The notes under the pieces: generated by a model
What the model was told of the DNA's origin: nothing
Seen by the model: only the letters and a program-made list of their open reading frames with translations
Databases searched by the model: none
Source of the DNA: Magnetococcales bacterium
Lineage (GTDB): Bacteria > Pseudomonadota > Magnetococcia > Magnetococcales > UBA8363
Direction of reading: 5' to 3'
Assembly: GCA_015228975.1 (NCBI GenBank)
Contig: JADGCN010000022.1
Coordinates: 1-34,899, forward strand
Length of the DNA stretch: 34,899 nucleotides
In this document: positions 25,610 through 34,899 of the stretch, in pieces
Position numbering within the stretch: position 1 is the stretch's first letter
How the letters are laid out: each line of letters begins with the position of its first letter
Made by a program: the position numbers and the translations under genes

Positions 25610-26245
25610 CTATTTTTCCTTGTCGATCACTTCACCCTTGAACACCCAGACCTTCACTCCAATGATACCGTAGGTCGTCAGCGCAGAGGCGAAGCCATAA
25701 TCAATGTCGGCGCGCAGGGTATGCAATGGCACCCGGCCTTCGCGGTACCATTCCGTCCTGGCGATTTCACCACCACCCAGCCGCCCGGAACAATTGATCC
25801 GTATTCCCTGAGCGCCCAAACGCATCGCTGAAGTAACGGCCCGTTTCATCGCCCGGCGGAAGGCAACACGCCGAACCAACTGTTGCGCCACATTTTCCGC
25901 AATCAACTGGGCTTCCGCTTCGGGTTTGCGCACCTCAACGATGTTAATCTGCACATCGGTGTTGGCGATCTTGCGCAAATCGTCCTTCAGCTTCTCAATG
26001 TCGGTACCCTTCTTGCCAATGATGATACCCGGGCGCGCAGAATGTATATTGATCCGCGCCTTTTTCGCAGGCCGCTCAATGACAATCTTGGAGACACTCG
26101 CATGCTCAAGACGCTTCTTCAGCCACGTCCTGAGTTTGTCATCCTCCAGAAGCAGTGTGGCATACTCCTTGTCGGCATACCAACGATTGTCCCAGGTCTT
26201 CGTAATCCCCAGCCTGAATCCGGTAGGATGAACCTTTTGCCCCAT
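25610..26245 (-). CDS. rpsC: 30S ribosomal protein S3
   Basis: 211 residues from the ATG at 26245 ([13 protein letters not shown]), with GGAG 9 bases upstream; the open frame extends 6 codons more. The KH domain includes [14 protein letters not shown], and the C-terminal domain has [32 protein letters not shown]3 lines the mRNA entry channel. It is shorter than the E. coli protein (233), lacking the acidic tail. Confidence 0.97.
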   Translation of the reverse strand: MGQKVHPTGFRLGITKTWDNRWYADKEYATLLLEDDKLRTWLKKRLEHASVSKIVIERPAKKARINIHSARPGIIIGKKGTDIEKLKDDLRKIANTDVQINIVEVRKPEAEAQLIAENVAQQLVRRVAFRRAMKRAVTSAMRLGAQGIRINCSGRLGGGEIARTEWYREGRVPLHTLRADIDYGFASALTTYGIIGVKVWVFKGEVIDKEK

Positions 26246-26315
26246 TATAATTCTCTCCAGCAAATTCGGCCACCAGGGCCATTACACCATCTCCTGACCA
26301 CCTGATCGCACTACC

Positions 26316-26651
26316 CTATGCACGTTCCTGCACGGCGACCGTCAGATGAGATGTCCGTTTCAAAATTCGCGATGCACGCCCACGCGCCCGGGGCAAAAAC
26401 CGCTTTAACACCGGCCCCTGATCGACGAATACACGCGACACATACAACGTGTCCACGTCCAACCCGTGGTTGTTCTCCGCATTGGCGATGGCGGACTTTA
26501 ACGTTTCCTTAACCGCCTTGGCCACCCTTTTCCTGGAAAACTCAAGCACATTCAGCGCGACCTGCACATCTTTGCCACGTATCTGGTCGATGACAAGCTG
26601 GATCCGTGTCGGCGCAACCCTGAGGTTTCTTGTTTTGGCTATCGATTCCAT
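26316..26651 (-). CDS. rplV: 50S ribosomal protein L22
   Basis: 111 residues from the ATG at 26651 (MESIAKTRNLRVAPTR), GAGGAG at proper spacing; a GTG two codons earlier falls on the ribosome site. The tunnel-lining hairpin region (VFVDQGPVLKRFLPRARGRA) is intact with no known macrolide-resistance insertion visible. Confidence 0.97.
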   Translation of the reverse strand: MESIAKTRNLRVAPTRIQLVIDQIRGKDVQVALNVLEFSRKRVAKAVKETLKSAIANAENNHGLDVDTLYVSRVFVDQGPVLKRFLPRARGRASRILKRTSHLTVAVQERA

Positions 26652-26665
26652 TGCCACTCCTCAAA

Positions 26666-26941
26666 CTACCTACCGGCCTTCTTGTCGGCAGTGTGTCCAT
26701 GATACGTCCTCGTCGGACTGAACTCACCCAGTTTGTGCCCAACCATGTTTTCCGTCACCAGTACCGGCACAAATTTTCTGCCATTGTGGACACCAAACGT
26801 AAATCCCACGAAATCTGGAATAATCGTTGACCGGCGTGACCAAGTTTTTATCATCTCCTTGCGCCCCTCCGTACGAAGATGCACAACCTTCTTGAGAAGA
26901 TATTCGTCAAAAAAAGGACCCTTCTTGATTGACCGAGACAC
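26666..26941 (-). CDS. rpsS: 30S ribosomal protein S19
   Basis: 91 residues with a GTG start preceded by [25 protein letters not shown] and the C-terminal [21 protein letters not shown] are typical. S19 forms a complex with S13 in the 30S head. Confidence 0.97.
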   Translation of the reverse strand: MSRSIKKGPFFDEYLLKKVVHLRTEGRKEMIKTWSRRSTIIPDFVGFTFGVHNGRKFVPVLVTENMVGHKLGEFSPTRTYHGHTADKKAGR

Positions 26942-27010
26942 CTGTCACCCCTTGTTCAATGATTCATGAATCCTTGCCCCCCAGAATCCACATGGTTCGT
27001 GGTCTGGAGA

Positions 27011-27835
27011 CTATTTACGCCGCCTCATGATCAGGCGGTCTGAATTCTTCCCTTTACCGCGTGTTTTCTTGCCCTTGGTCGGCACACCCCACGGGGTACA
27101 CGGGTGACGCCCACCCGATGTCCGACCTTCACCACCACCGTGCGGATGGTCCACTGGGTTCATCGCCACACCCCGTACATGGGGTCTGATGCCCAGCCAA
27201 CGCTTCCGGCCGGCCTTGCCTATCTTGATGTTACCGTGATCCGGGTTGGAAACCAAGCCCACAGTGGCCATGCAATCGAGCAACACCATCCGCATTTCCC
27301 CGGAGGGCAGCTTCAGTTGGGCATACTTGCCTTCCTTACCCATGAGCTGGATGGAATTACCGGCGGAGCGTGCAATTTGCCCACCCTTGCCGGGCTTCAT
27401 TTCCACATTGTGGACAATGGTCCCAATGGGCATCCCCCGCAACGGCATGGCATTCCCCGGCTTCACGTCAACCTGAGAGCCGGAGACCACAACATCGCCC
27501 GTCTTCAAACGTTGGGGGGCCAGGATATAACGCTTTTCACCATCTGCATAGTGCAAAAGCGCAATAAACGACGTCCTGTTGGGATCATACTCAATGCTGG
27601 CGACCTTGGCCGGCACCCCGGGCTTGTTTCTGCGAAAATCAATCTCACGGTAACGCCGCTTGTGACCACCACCCTGATAGCGGACAGTCAGCCGCCCCTG
27701 GGCATTGCGACCACCTTTGCTCCGCAATCCGAAGAGCAAAGTCGACTCGGGCTCCACTTTGGAAAGCTCCGAGTAGTCCACGGTTACCAGCCCACGCCTA
27801 CCGTTCGATGTTGGTTTGTAAGTCCTTAAAGCCAT
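27011..27835 (-). CDS. rplB: 50S ribosomal protein L2
   Basis: 274 residues. [15 protein letters not shown], the RNA-binding core, and the peptidyl-transferase-proximal [20 protein letters not shown] segment with the conserved His are present, followed by the [13 protein letters not shown] tail. L2 is needed for subunit joining and peptide-bond formation. Confidence 0.98.
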   Translation of the reverse strand: MALRTYKPTSNGRRGLVTVDYSELSKVEPESTLLFGLRSKGGRNAQGRLTVRYQGGGHKRRYREIDFRRNKPGVPAKVASIEYDPNRTSFIALLHYADGEKRYILAPQRLKTGDVVVSGSQVDVKPGNAMPLRGMPIGTIVHNVEMKPGKGGQIARSAGNSIQLMGKEGKYAQLKLPSGEMRMVLLDCMATVGLVSNPDHGNIKIGKAGRKRWLGIRPHVRGVAMNPVDHPHGGGEGRTSGGRHPCTPWGVPTKGKKTRGKGKNSDRLIMRRRK

Positions 27836-27873
27836 TACTTATACTCCGGCGCTTTCAAGCGGTTTCTCACGAC

Positions 27874-28173
27874 TCACTTCGTCTGGAAGAAATCAATGGT
27901 CTGACCTGCTTCCAACCGGACAACCGCCTTTTTCCAATCTTTGCGCCGTCCCATCGTCCTGCCAAACCGCTTAATCTTTCCTTTGACGTTGACAGTCTGC
28001 ACACCAATGACCTTGACGTCAAACATCTTCTCTACGGCAGCTTTGATTTGCGCCTTATTGGCGCTTCGCAGCACATCGAACACCACCTGATTACCCTCTT
28101 CCTGGCAGTGTGTCGCCTTTTCGGTGATCCTCGGTGCTTCCAGGATGGTGTACAGGGTATACGGATCGCTCAC
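27874..28173 (-). CDS. rplW: 50S ribosomal protein L23
   Basis: 99 residues, GTG start. The core ITEKATHCQEEGNQVVFDVLRSANKAQIKAAVEKMFDVKV is typical. L23 is the docking site for trigger factor and SRP at the tunnel exit. The start overlaps the rplD stop by 4 bases (GTGA), indicating coupled translation. Confidence 0.97.
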   Translation of the reverse strand: MSDPYTLYTILEAPRITEKATHCQEEGNQVVFDVLRSANKAQIKAAVEKMFDVKVIGVQTVNVKGKIKRFGRTMGRRKDWKKAVVRLEAGQTIDFFQTK

Positions 28174-28790
28174 GACAACCTCTCCTCCAGCTTTTTCACC
28201 GCGTCCTCGGTAAGTATGATCTTTTCGTGGGCGAGAAGGTCATAGGTATTGATACCTTCCAACCGCAACACCTTAACCCCTGGCAGATTGCGTGCCGACA
28301 ACTCCAGAGTACGATCTTCCTCGGCTACGACGATCAACGCCGATGTATCCGCACCCAATACCTGCAGCATCGCCTTGATCGCCTTGGTCTTGATGGCATC
28401 CAACCCCAGGCGGTCAACAATCACGATTTCATCTGCTGCGCGTTTGGCCGACAACGCCGTCATCAAGGCCAATCGACGCTCTTTTTTATCCATTTTATGG
28501 GCATAACTGCGAGGCAATGGCCCAAAAACGATACCACCGGTACGGAACTGAGGTGCCCTGATCGTCCCTTGCCGTGCGTTACCCGTCCCTTTCTGCCGAT
28601 AGGGCTTGCGACCACCGCCGCTAACCTGGGAACGTCCCTTGGTCGAGGCCGTACCCGACCGCCGCTTGGCCAATTGATAGTTGACCATGCGTGCGAGGAG
28701 GTCACCGCGAACCTCGCGACCAAAAAGGGCTTCTGACAGCTCTATGGTCCTCAGGTGGTTATTCTGTGCATCTTTGAGGGAAAATTCCAT
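28170..28790 (-). CDS. rplD: 50S ribosomal protein L4
   Basis: 206 residues from the ATG at 28790, GAGG five bases upstream; an 8-codon upstream extension is open but not conserved. RSGTASTKGRSQVSGGGRKPYRQKGTGNARQG is the extended loop reaching the exit tunnel. In E. coli L4 also represses the S10 operon; here the region before rpsJ is only 60 bases, so the long E. coli-type leader is absent. Confidence 0.97.
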   Translation of the reverse strand: MEFSLKDAQNNHLRTIELSEALFGREVRGDLLARMVNYQLAKRRSGTASTKGRSQVSGGGRKPYRQKGTGNARQGTIRAPQFRTGGIVFGPLPRSYAHKMDKKERRLALMTALSAKRAADEIVIVDRLGLDAIKTKAIKAMLQVLGADTSALIVVAEEDRTLELSARNLPGVKVLRLEGINTYDLLAHEKIILTEDAVKKLEERLS

Positions 28791-28816
28791 CGTAACCTCA
28801 GCGTTCACACTCAATG

Positions 28817-29452
28817 TCAGGTTTTCTTCGTGGCGCGTTTGATCAAAACCAACGATCCCTTGGAACCCGGGATGCTCCCCTTGATCACCAGAAGATGATT
28901 TTCAAGATCCACGGCCGCAACTTTCAGGTTTTGCATGGTGACCGTGCTGTCGCCCATATGTCCAGCCATTTTTTTGTTCTTGTACACCCGGCCCGGCGAC
29001 TGATTTTGACCGATGGAACCAGGGGAACGATGGATCCTGTGGGCACCGTGTGTTGCATTGCCACCCGCGAACCCCCAGCGTTTCATCACACCAGCAAATC
29101 CCTTGCCGATCCCCTTGCCTGTTATGTCCACATAACCGTCAACAGGGAACTGTTCCAATGTCAACACTTGGCCCACGGTGAATTCCCCCACCCCTTCGAC
29201 ACGAAACTCTCGCAAAACTTTCTTGACGGGCACATTGGCCTTGGCGAACACGCCGCGTACCGCTTTGCTCAACCGCGACGGCTTCACATCTTCAAAGCCG
29301 AGTTGCACTGCGTTATATCCGTCCTTCGCCATCTCTTTCACTGAAACGACTGGACACGGACCAGCCTTGACCAGGGTCACCGGCTGCGACAATCCCTCTT
29401 CCGTAAAAATACGGGTCATTCCAACCTTTCGGCCAATCAATCCGGGGGCCAT
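28817..29452 (-). CDS. rplC: 50S ribosomal protein L3
   Basis: 211 residues. LIGRKVGMTRIFTEEG is the start signature, and the central RWGFAGGNATHGAHRIHRSPGSIGQNQSPGRVYKNKKMAGHMG forms the finger to the peptidyl-transferase centre. The Gln in SIGQNQSPGRV is the usual methylated position of L3. AAGGA precedes the ATG. Confidence 0.98.
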   Translation of the reverse strand: MAPGLIGRKVGMTRIFTEEGLSQPVTLVKAGPCPVVSVKEMAKDGYNAVQLGFEDVKPSRLSKAVRGVFAKANVPVKKVLREFRVEGVGEFTVGQVLTLEQFPVDGYVDITGKGIGKGFAGVMKRWGFAGGNATHGAHRIHRSPGSIGQNQSPGRVYKNKKMAGHMGDSTVTMQNLKVAAVDLENHLLVIKGSIPGSKGSLVLIKRATKKT

Positions 29453-29524
29453 GGATCCGATCCTTTCCTCATCCTTCCCAAGTCACCATTCTCTTGGCCA
29501 AGCTGCCTGACAAAGCGCACTACC

Positions 29525-29833
29525 CTACAGCTTGATCTCCACATTAACGCCCGCCGCCAAATCAAGCTTCATCAGGGCATCCACTGTCTGCGGCGTTGGA
29601 TTAACAATATCAATCAAACGCTTATGAGTGCAAATCTCAAACTGCTCACGCGATTTTTTATCGACGTGCGGCGATCTGAGAACCGTATACCGATTAATCT
29701 TGGTTGGCAATGGGATCGGACCACGAATTTCCGCCCCGGTGCGCCGTGCCGTCTGCACAATCTCGCCTGTGGATTGATCCAGGATCCGATGGTCAAAAGC
29801 CTTCAGCCTGATACGTATCTTTTGGTTTTCCAT
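29525..29833 (-). CDS. rpsJ: 30S ribosomal protein S10
   Basis: 102 residues from the ATG at 29833 ([19 protein letters not shown]). The open frame has 17 more codons upstream without conservation. S10 (NusE) is also part of antitermination complexes. It follows tuf by 60 bases with no promoter or E. coli-type leader, so the S10 group is read from the str promoter. Confidence 0.97.
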   Translation of the reverse strand: MENQKIRIRLKAFDHRILDQSTGEIVQTARRTGAEIRGPIPLPTKINRYTVLRSPHVDKKSREQFEICTHKRLIDIVNPTPQTVDALMKLDLAAGVNVEIKL

Positions 29834-29893
29834 CCTTGCACCTTCAACCAGTTCCCTGCCTTGATCCACCCGCAAAAGCGTCAAGTGCGTCTG

Positions 29894-31084
29894 CTATTGC
29901 AGAACCTCACTCACAACTCCCGCACCCACCGTCCGGCCACCTTCCCGGATGGCAAAACGCAAACCTTTCTCCATGGCAATCGGCGCAATCAATTCCACTG
30001 CCAGAGTCACATTATCACCGGGCATCACCATCTCGACGCCGTCCGGTAATTTTAAAATACCCGTCACATCCGTTGTGCGGAAATAGAACTGCGGTCGATA
30101 GTTGGAAAAAAACGGCGTATGGCGCCCGCCTTCTTCTTTGGTCAGAATGTAGCATTCTGCCTTGAACTTCGTATGCGGCGTGATGGAATTCGGCGCCGCC
30201 AATACTTGACCACGTTCCACATCTTCCCGTTTGGTACCCCTGAGCAGAACACCGACATTATCACCCGCTTGCCCCTGGTCCAACAGTTTGCGAAACATTT
30301 CCACACCGGTACAGGTCGTCGTCTGTGTATCCTTCAAGCCGACAATGGCCACGGTATCGCCGACATTCACCACACCCCGTTCGATGCGTCCGGTAACAAC
30401 GGTCCCACGACCGGAAATCGTGAAGACATCCTCAATGGGCATCAAAAACTTGCCGTCCAACGGCCTATCCGGCTGCGGTATGTAGGCATCAACCTCTTCC
30501 AGGAGTTTGACAATGGAGCCATGCCCCATTTCACCTTCGTCTTCCTCCAAAGCCTTCAATGCCGAACCCACCACAATCGGGATATCATCCCCGGGAAACT
30601 CATACTGACTCAAGAGTTCCCGAACCTCCAGTTCCACCAACTCCAGGAGTTCCGGATCATCCACCTGGTCCACCTTGTTCAGGTAGACGACCAACGCCGG
30701 AACACCAACCTGGCGTGCCAGGAGAATGTGTTCCCGGGTTTGCGGCATCGGACCATCCGCAGCGGAAACCACCAGTATGGCACCATCCATCTGTGCAGCG
30801 CCAGTGATCATGTTTTTTATATAGTCGGCATGACCGGGGCAATCGACATGCGCATAGTGCCGCGCCTCAGTCTCATACTCGACATGCGCCGTCGAAATCG
30901 TAATCCCCCGTTCCTTCTCCTCAGGGGCCGAGTCAATCTGATCATAGGCCATGAATTTGGCGCCACCCTTACGGGCCAATGTCTTGGTAATCGCAGCGGT
31001 CAGCGTCGTCTTACCATGATCCACGTGACCAATCGTGCCGATATTCACGTGCGGCTTGGTGCGCTCAAACTTTTCCTTGGCCAT
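29894..31084 (-). CDS. tuf: Elongation factor Tu
   Basis: 396 residues. GTPase motifs are GHVDHGKTT (18-26), DCPGHADY with the catalytic His region, and NKVDQVDD. C-terminal beta-barrel domains end [13 protein letters not shown]. It brings aminoacyl-tRNA to the ribosome. This is the copy inside the str operon, between fusA and rpsJ; whether a second tuf exists elsewhere cannot be seen. Confidence 0.99.
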   Translation of the reverse strand: MAKEKFERTKPHVNIGTIGHVDHGKTTLTAAITKTLARKGGAKFMAYDQIDSAPEEKERGITISTAHVEYETEARHYAHVDCPGHADYIKNMITGAAQMDGAILVVSAADGPMPQTREHILLARQVGVPALVVYLNKVDQVDDPELLELVELEVRELLSQYEFPGDDIPIVVGSALKALEEDEGEMGHGSIVKLLEEVDAYIPQPDRPLDGKFLMPIEDVFTISGRGTVVTGRIERGVVNVGDTVAIVGLKDTQTTTCTGVEMFRKLLDQGQAGDNVGVLLRGTKREDVERGQVLAAPNSITPHTKFKAECYILTKEEGGRHTPFFSNYRPQFYFRTTDVTGILKLPDGVEMVMPGDNVTLAVELIAPIAMEKGLRFAIREGGRTVGAGVVSEVLQ

Positions 31085-31094
31085 CTCGCCCCCC

Positions 31095-33173
31095 TCAACC
31101 CTTCACCTTCGCGACGATTTCCCCCGCTATGGCTTCCGGTACCTGCTCATAGTGGTGAAATTCCATGGTAAATGTCGCCCGGCCCTGAGTCATGGAACGC
31201 AGACTGGTCGAATACCCGAACATGTTGGCCAACGGTACCATCGCTTGAACGGTCTGATTGCCACCAACACTTTCCATCCCTTGAATCTGCCCGCGACGAG
31301 AATTCAAATTACCGATCACATCGCCCATGTAATCTTCGGGAACCTCGACTTCAACAAACATGATCGGCTCAAGAATCACCGGGGAAGCCTTGCGGCATCC
31401 GTCCTTGAAGGCCATGGAACCCGCAACCTTGAAGGCCATTTCCGACGAGTCCACCTCATGATACGAACCATCAAACAAGGTGGCGCGAAAGTCCACCATG
31501 GGATAGCCCGCACGCACGCCACTCATCATGGCTTCCTGAATCCCCTTACCCACAGCCGGAATGTATTCCCGTGGCACCACACCACCTTTAATGGCATCCA
31601 CGAACTCAAAACCTTGACCAGGCTCCAAGGGATCCAGCTTGATCCACACATGACCAAATTGCCCGCGACCGCCTGACTGCCGTACAAAACGCCCTTCCTG
31701 CTCAACCGACTTGGTTATGGTTTCGCGATAGGCAACTTGCGGCTTGCCGACATTGGCTTCGACCTTGAACTCCCGCAACATGCGATCCACCAGGATTTCC
31801 AGATGCAATTCTCCCATGCCGGAAATGATCGTCTGGTTCGTTTCATGATCCACATGCACGTGGAAGGAGGGATCTTCCATGGCCAATCGTCCCAGGGCAA
31901 TACCCATTTTCTCCTGGTCCGCTTTGGTTTTTGGTTCGATGGCGATATCGATCACCGGTTCCGGGAACGTCATCTTTTCCAGGATCACAGGATCTTTGTC
32001 AGTACACAGGGTATCCCCGGTCGTCGTATACTTCAGGCCCACCGCCGCCGCGATATCACCGGTCCGAACCTCTTTGATATCCTCACGCTTGTTGGCGTGC
32101 ATCAACATCAAACGACCGATGCGCTCCTTCTTATCCTTGCCGGAATTATAGGTATAGGAGCCGGACTCCAGCACACCCGAGTATACACGGAAGAACGTCA
32201 ACGAGCCGACAAACGGGTCTGACATGATCTTGAAAGCCAGTGCCGAAAACGGCTCCGTGTCACTATGTTTCCGCGTTGTCTTTTCGTTCGTGGAAACCGC
32301 CTCACCCTCCACGGGGGGGGTATCCACCGGAGCGGGAAAATAGGCGACAACCGCATCCAGTAATGGCTGCACGCCCTTATTTTTAAAGGCCGAACCACAC
32401 AATACCGGCACAAAGGCACTCGCCAACACCCCTTTGCGGATGCAGGCACGAAAATCAGCCTCGGAAATCTCCTCACCTTCGAGGTATTTTTCCATCAAGG
32501 CATCGTCCATCTCCAACGCCCCCTCCAGGAGACGCTCGCGATAGCTGTCCACCTCATCCATCATCTCCGCAGGGGGGTCGGTGACCTCATATTTGGCACC
32601 CAGGGTATCTTCCTGGAAAATAAAGGCTTTCTTGGTTACCAAATCCACCATGCCGATAAACTTTTCTTCTTCCCCGATTGGGAGCTGCAAGGGCAATGGT
32701 TTGGCCTTCAGGCGATCTTCCATCATCTTCAGAACCCGCTTGAAATTGGCCCCGAGACGATCCATCTTGTTGACAAAGGCCAAACGCGGCACTTTGTAAC
32801 GGTCTGCCTGACGCCAGACGGTCTCCGATTGCGGTTGCACACCACCCACCGAGCAAAACACTGCCACGGCACCGTCCAGAACACGTAACGAACGTTCCAC
32901 TTCAATGGTAAAGTCCACATGCCCCGGTGTATCAATGATATTGATACGATGGTCTTGCCAAAAACAGGTTGTCGCTGCTGAAGTAATGGTGATACCCCGC
33001 TCCTGCTCCTGCTCCATCCAGTCCATGGTCGCAGTGCCATCATGGACTTCACCAAGCTTGTGCGACTTGCCGGTATAATAGAGAATCCGCTCGGTGACCG
33101 TGGTCTTACCCGCATCAATGTGCGCCATGATGCCGATATTGCGAACCCTGTTCAGTGGTATTTCACGTGCCAC
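31095..33173 (-). CDS. fusA: Elongation factor G
   Basis: 692 residues. I place the start at GTG 33173 (encoding [20 protein letters not shown]), with AGGGG 6 bases upstream. The open frame extends 29 codons more, but those residues overlap the end of the intergenic region and are not EF-G-like. GTPase motifs are [18 protein letters not shown] and NKMD. Domain IV has [14 protein letters not shown], and the C-terminal [21 protein letters not shown] is conserved. The translocase of protein synthesis; the length fits the standard form, not the EF-G2 type. Confidence 0.97.
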   Translation of the reverse strand: MAREIPLNRVRNIGIMAHIDAGKTTVTERILYYTGKSHKLGEVHDGTATMDWMEQEQERGITITSAATTCFWQDHRINIIDTPGHVDFTIEVERSLRVLDGAVAVFCSVGGVQPQSETVWRQADRYKVPRLAFVNKMDRLGANFKRVLKMMEDRLKAKPLPLQLPIGEEEKFIGMVDLVTKKAFIFQEDTLGAKYEVTDPPAEMMDEVDSYRERLLEGALEMDDALMEKYLEGEEISEADFRACIRKGVLASAFVPVLCGSAFKNKGVQPLLDAVVAYFPAPVDTPPVEGEAVSTNEKTTRKHSDTEPFSALAFKIMSDPFVGSLTFFRVYSGVLESGSYTYNSGKDKKERIGRLMLMHANKREDIKEVRTGDIAAAVGLKYTTTGDTLCTDKDPVILEKMTFPEPVIDIAIEPKTKADQEKMGIALGRLAMEDPSFHVHVDHETNQTIISGMGELHLEILVDRMLREFKVEANVGKPQVAYRETITKSVEQEGRFVRQSGGRGQFGHVWIKLDPLEPGQGFEFVDAIKGGVVPREYIPAVGKGIQEAMMSGVRAGYPMVDFRATLFDGSYHEVDSSEMAFKVAGSMAFKDGCRKASPVILEPIMFVEVEVPEDYMGDVIGNLNSRRGQIQGMESVGGNQTVQAMVPLANMFGYSTSLRSMTQGRATFTMEFHHYEQVPEAIAGEIVAKVKG

Positions 33174-33253
33174 ATTCTTCCCCTGAATCTTTAACGGACT
33201 GCCGGTGAACCAGCGGATCCAATCGTCCCAACGCGTCCCATCAACCCAATTGA

Positions 33254-33802
<549 letters not shown>

Positions 33803-33810
33803 TCATCGGA

Positions 33811-34182
33811 CTATTTAGGTCTCTTCGACCCGTACTTGGACCGACCTTGTTTGCGATTTTGCACGCCCTGGGTGTCCAGGCTTCCGCGGATGATGTGATA
33901 CCTCACCCCGGGGAGATCCTTCACACGCCCACCGCGTACCAGCACCACCGAGTGTTCCTGAAGATTGTGACTCTCACCCGGGATATAGACTGTCACCTCA
34001 TGGCCATTGGTCAGACGCACACGAGCCACCTTGCGCAACGCCGAGTTGGGCTTTTTGGGAGTCGTCGTATACACGCGGGTACACACACCACGACGTTGGG
34101 GACATGCCCCCATGGCCGGAACGTTGGTCTTCTTTTTTACCGCCCTACGTCCGTGGCGGACCAATTGGTTAAAAGTTGGCAT
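33811..34182 (-). CDS. rpsL: 30S ribosomal protein S12
   Basis: 123 residues. [46 protein letters not shown] and [27 protein letters not shown] are the family signatures. The Lys residues in TPKKPNS and the conserved Lys in [12 protein letters not shown], which alter in streptomycin resistance, have the usual wild-type form. First gene of the str operon, about 60 bases downstream of a strong promoter. Confidence 0.98.
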   Translation of the reverse strand: MPTFNQLVRHGRRAVKKKTNVPAMGACPQRRGVCTRVYTTTPKKPNSALRKVARVRLTNGHEVTVYIPGESHNLQEHSVVLVRGGRVKDLPGVRYHIIRGSLDTQGVQNRKQGRSKYGSKRPK

Positions 34183-34246
34183 TGATCACCTGTCTCCAAA
34201 GCCTGACTATGCGTCAATGGGCTTGCCTATAGCAGAAAAGCCCCTC

Positions 34247-34274
34247 AATATAGCCTAATTTCTCCGAGTGTCAA
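34247..34274 (-). promoter_or_regulatory. Sigma-70-type promoter of the str/S10/spc/alpha super-operon
   Basis: On the minus strand TTGACA (34274-34269) is followed by a 16-base spacer and TATATT (34252-34247). The -35 box is a perfect consensus and the -10 differs at one base. Transcription would start near 34240, leaving a 5' leader of about 55-60 bases before rpsL. It is the only strong promoter I can see for about 18 kb of the ribosomal genes. Confidence 0.8.
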
Positions 34275-34335
34275 GACGTTTTTTAAAGCTTTTTTCACAA
34301 ACTGCAAAAAAGATTCTACCCGACTCCACAAGCCA

Positions 34336-34899
<564 letters not shown>

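Noticed and set aside
26272-26315. Possible promoter or leader in the rplV-rpsC gap
   Set aside because: The gap is short and shows no -35/-10 pair; a read-through transcript explains it better.

Overview
The window reads as a chromosomal segment of a Gram-negative proteobacterium. Evidence for this is an LptE-like outer-membrane lipoprotein, AmpD and Mpl for murein recycling, a family-4 uracil-DNA glycosylase, a 2-oxoglutarate dehydrogenase operon, and a fused str-S10-spc-alpha ribosomal super-operon. rpsD lies inside the alpha operon and there is no adk after secY, which is the gamma/beta-type order, while several proteins (S13, S8, EF-G length) look more alphaproteobacterial. A deep-branching lineage such as the Magnetococcia would fit, but this is a guess and cannot be settled from the sequence alone.

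Left part (1-5.8 kb, plus strand after a minus-strand tRNA-Val): uracil-DNA glycosylase, an LptE-like lipoprotein, tRNA-Glu, a small Nfu-type Fe-S scaffold, ampD, mpl, a YqgE/AlgH-family protein and rsgA. ampD and mpl form a murein-recycling pair: AmpD frees the stem peptide and Mpl re-attaches it to UDP-MurNAc. ampD appears to start at a CTG codon that overlaps the nfu stop codon.

Accessory patch (5.8-10 kb): two almost identical 169-bp MITE-like elements stand on either side of tRNA-Arg. Each has GGCC-ending terminal inverted repeats and two dRS3-like palindromes, and the first is bounded by a perfect 9-bp target duplication. Next come two minus-strand signalling genes, a REC/ATPase response regulator and a REC/HD-GYP response regulator, with the decayed 3' end of a sensor histidine kinase upstream. 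This block looks more AT-rich than its surroundings. After an AT-rich spacer there is a secreted, glutamine-rich protein with three copies of a degenerate NPxxP...Q motif; I do not recognise its function.

10-15.8 kb, plus strand: odhA (sucA), odhB (sucB) and lpdA encode the complete 2-oxoglutarate dehydrogenase complex. They converge on the ribosomal super-operon, and a strong hairpin with a U-run ends the ribosomal transcript.

15.9-34.9 kb, minus strand: read in the direction of transcription, the 3' end of rpoC, then a strong promoter, rpsL, rpsG, fusA, tuf, then rpsJ-rplC-rplD-rplW-rplB-rpsS-rplV-rpsC-rplP-rpmC-rpsQ, rplN-rplX-rplE-rpsN-rpsH-rplF-rplR-rpsE-rpmD-rplO-secY-rpmJ, and rpsM-rpsK-rpsD-rpoA-rplQ. 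No gene is missing or broken. Most start codons were re-set from the longest open frame to the position supported by a ribosome binding site and by family length. S4, S14 and L36 are all of the zinc-binding (cysteine-containing) type. I see no CRISPR array, intact transposase, phage or clear novel defence system.
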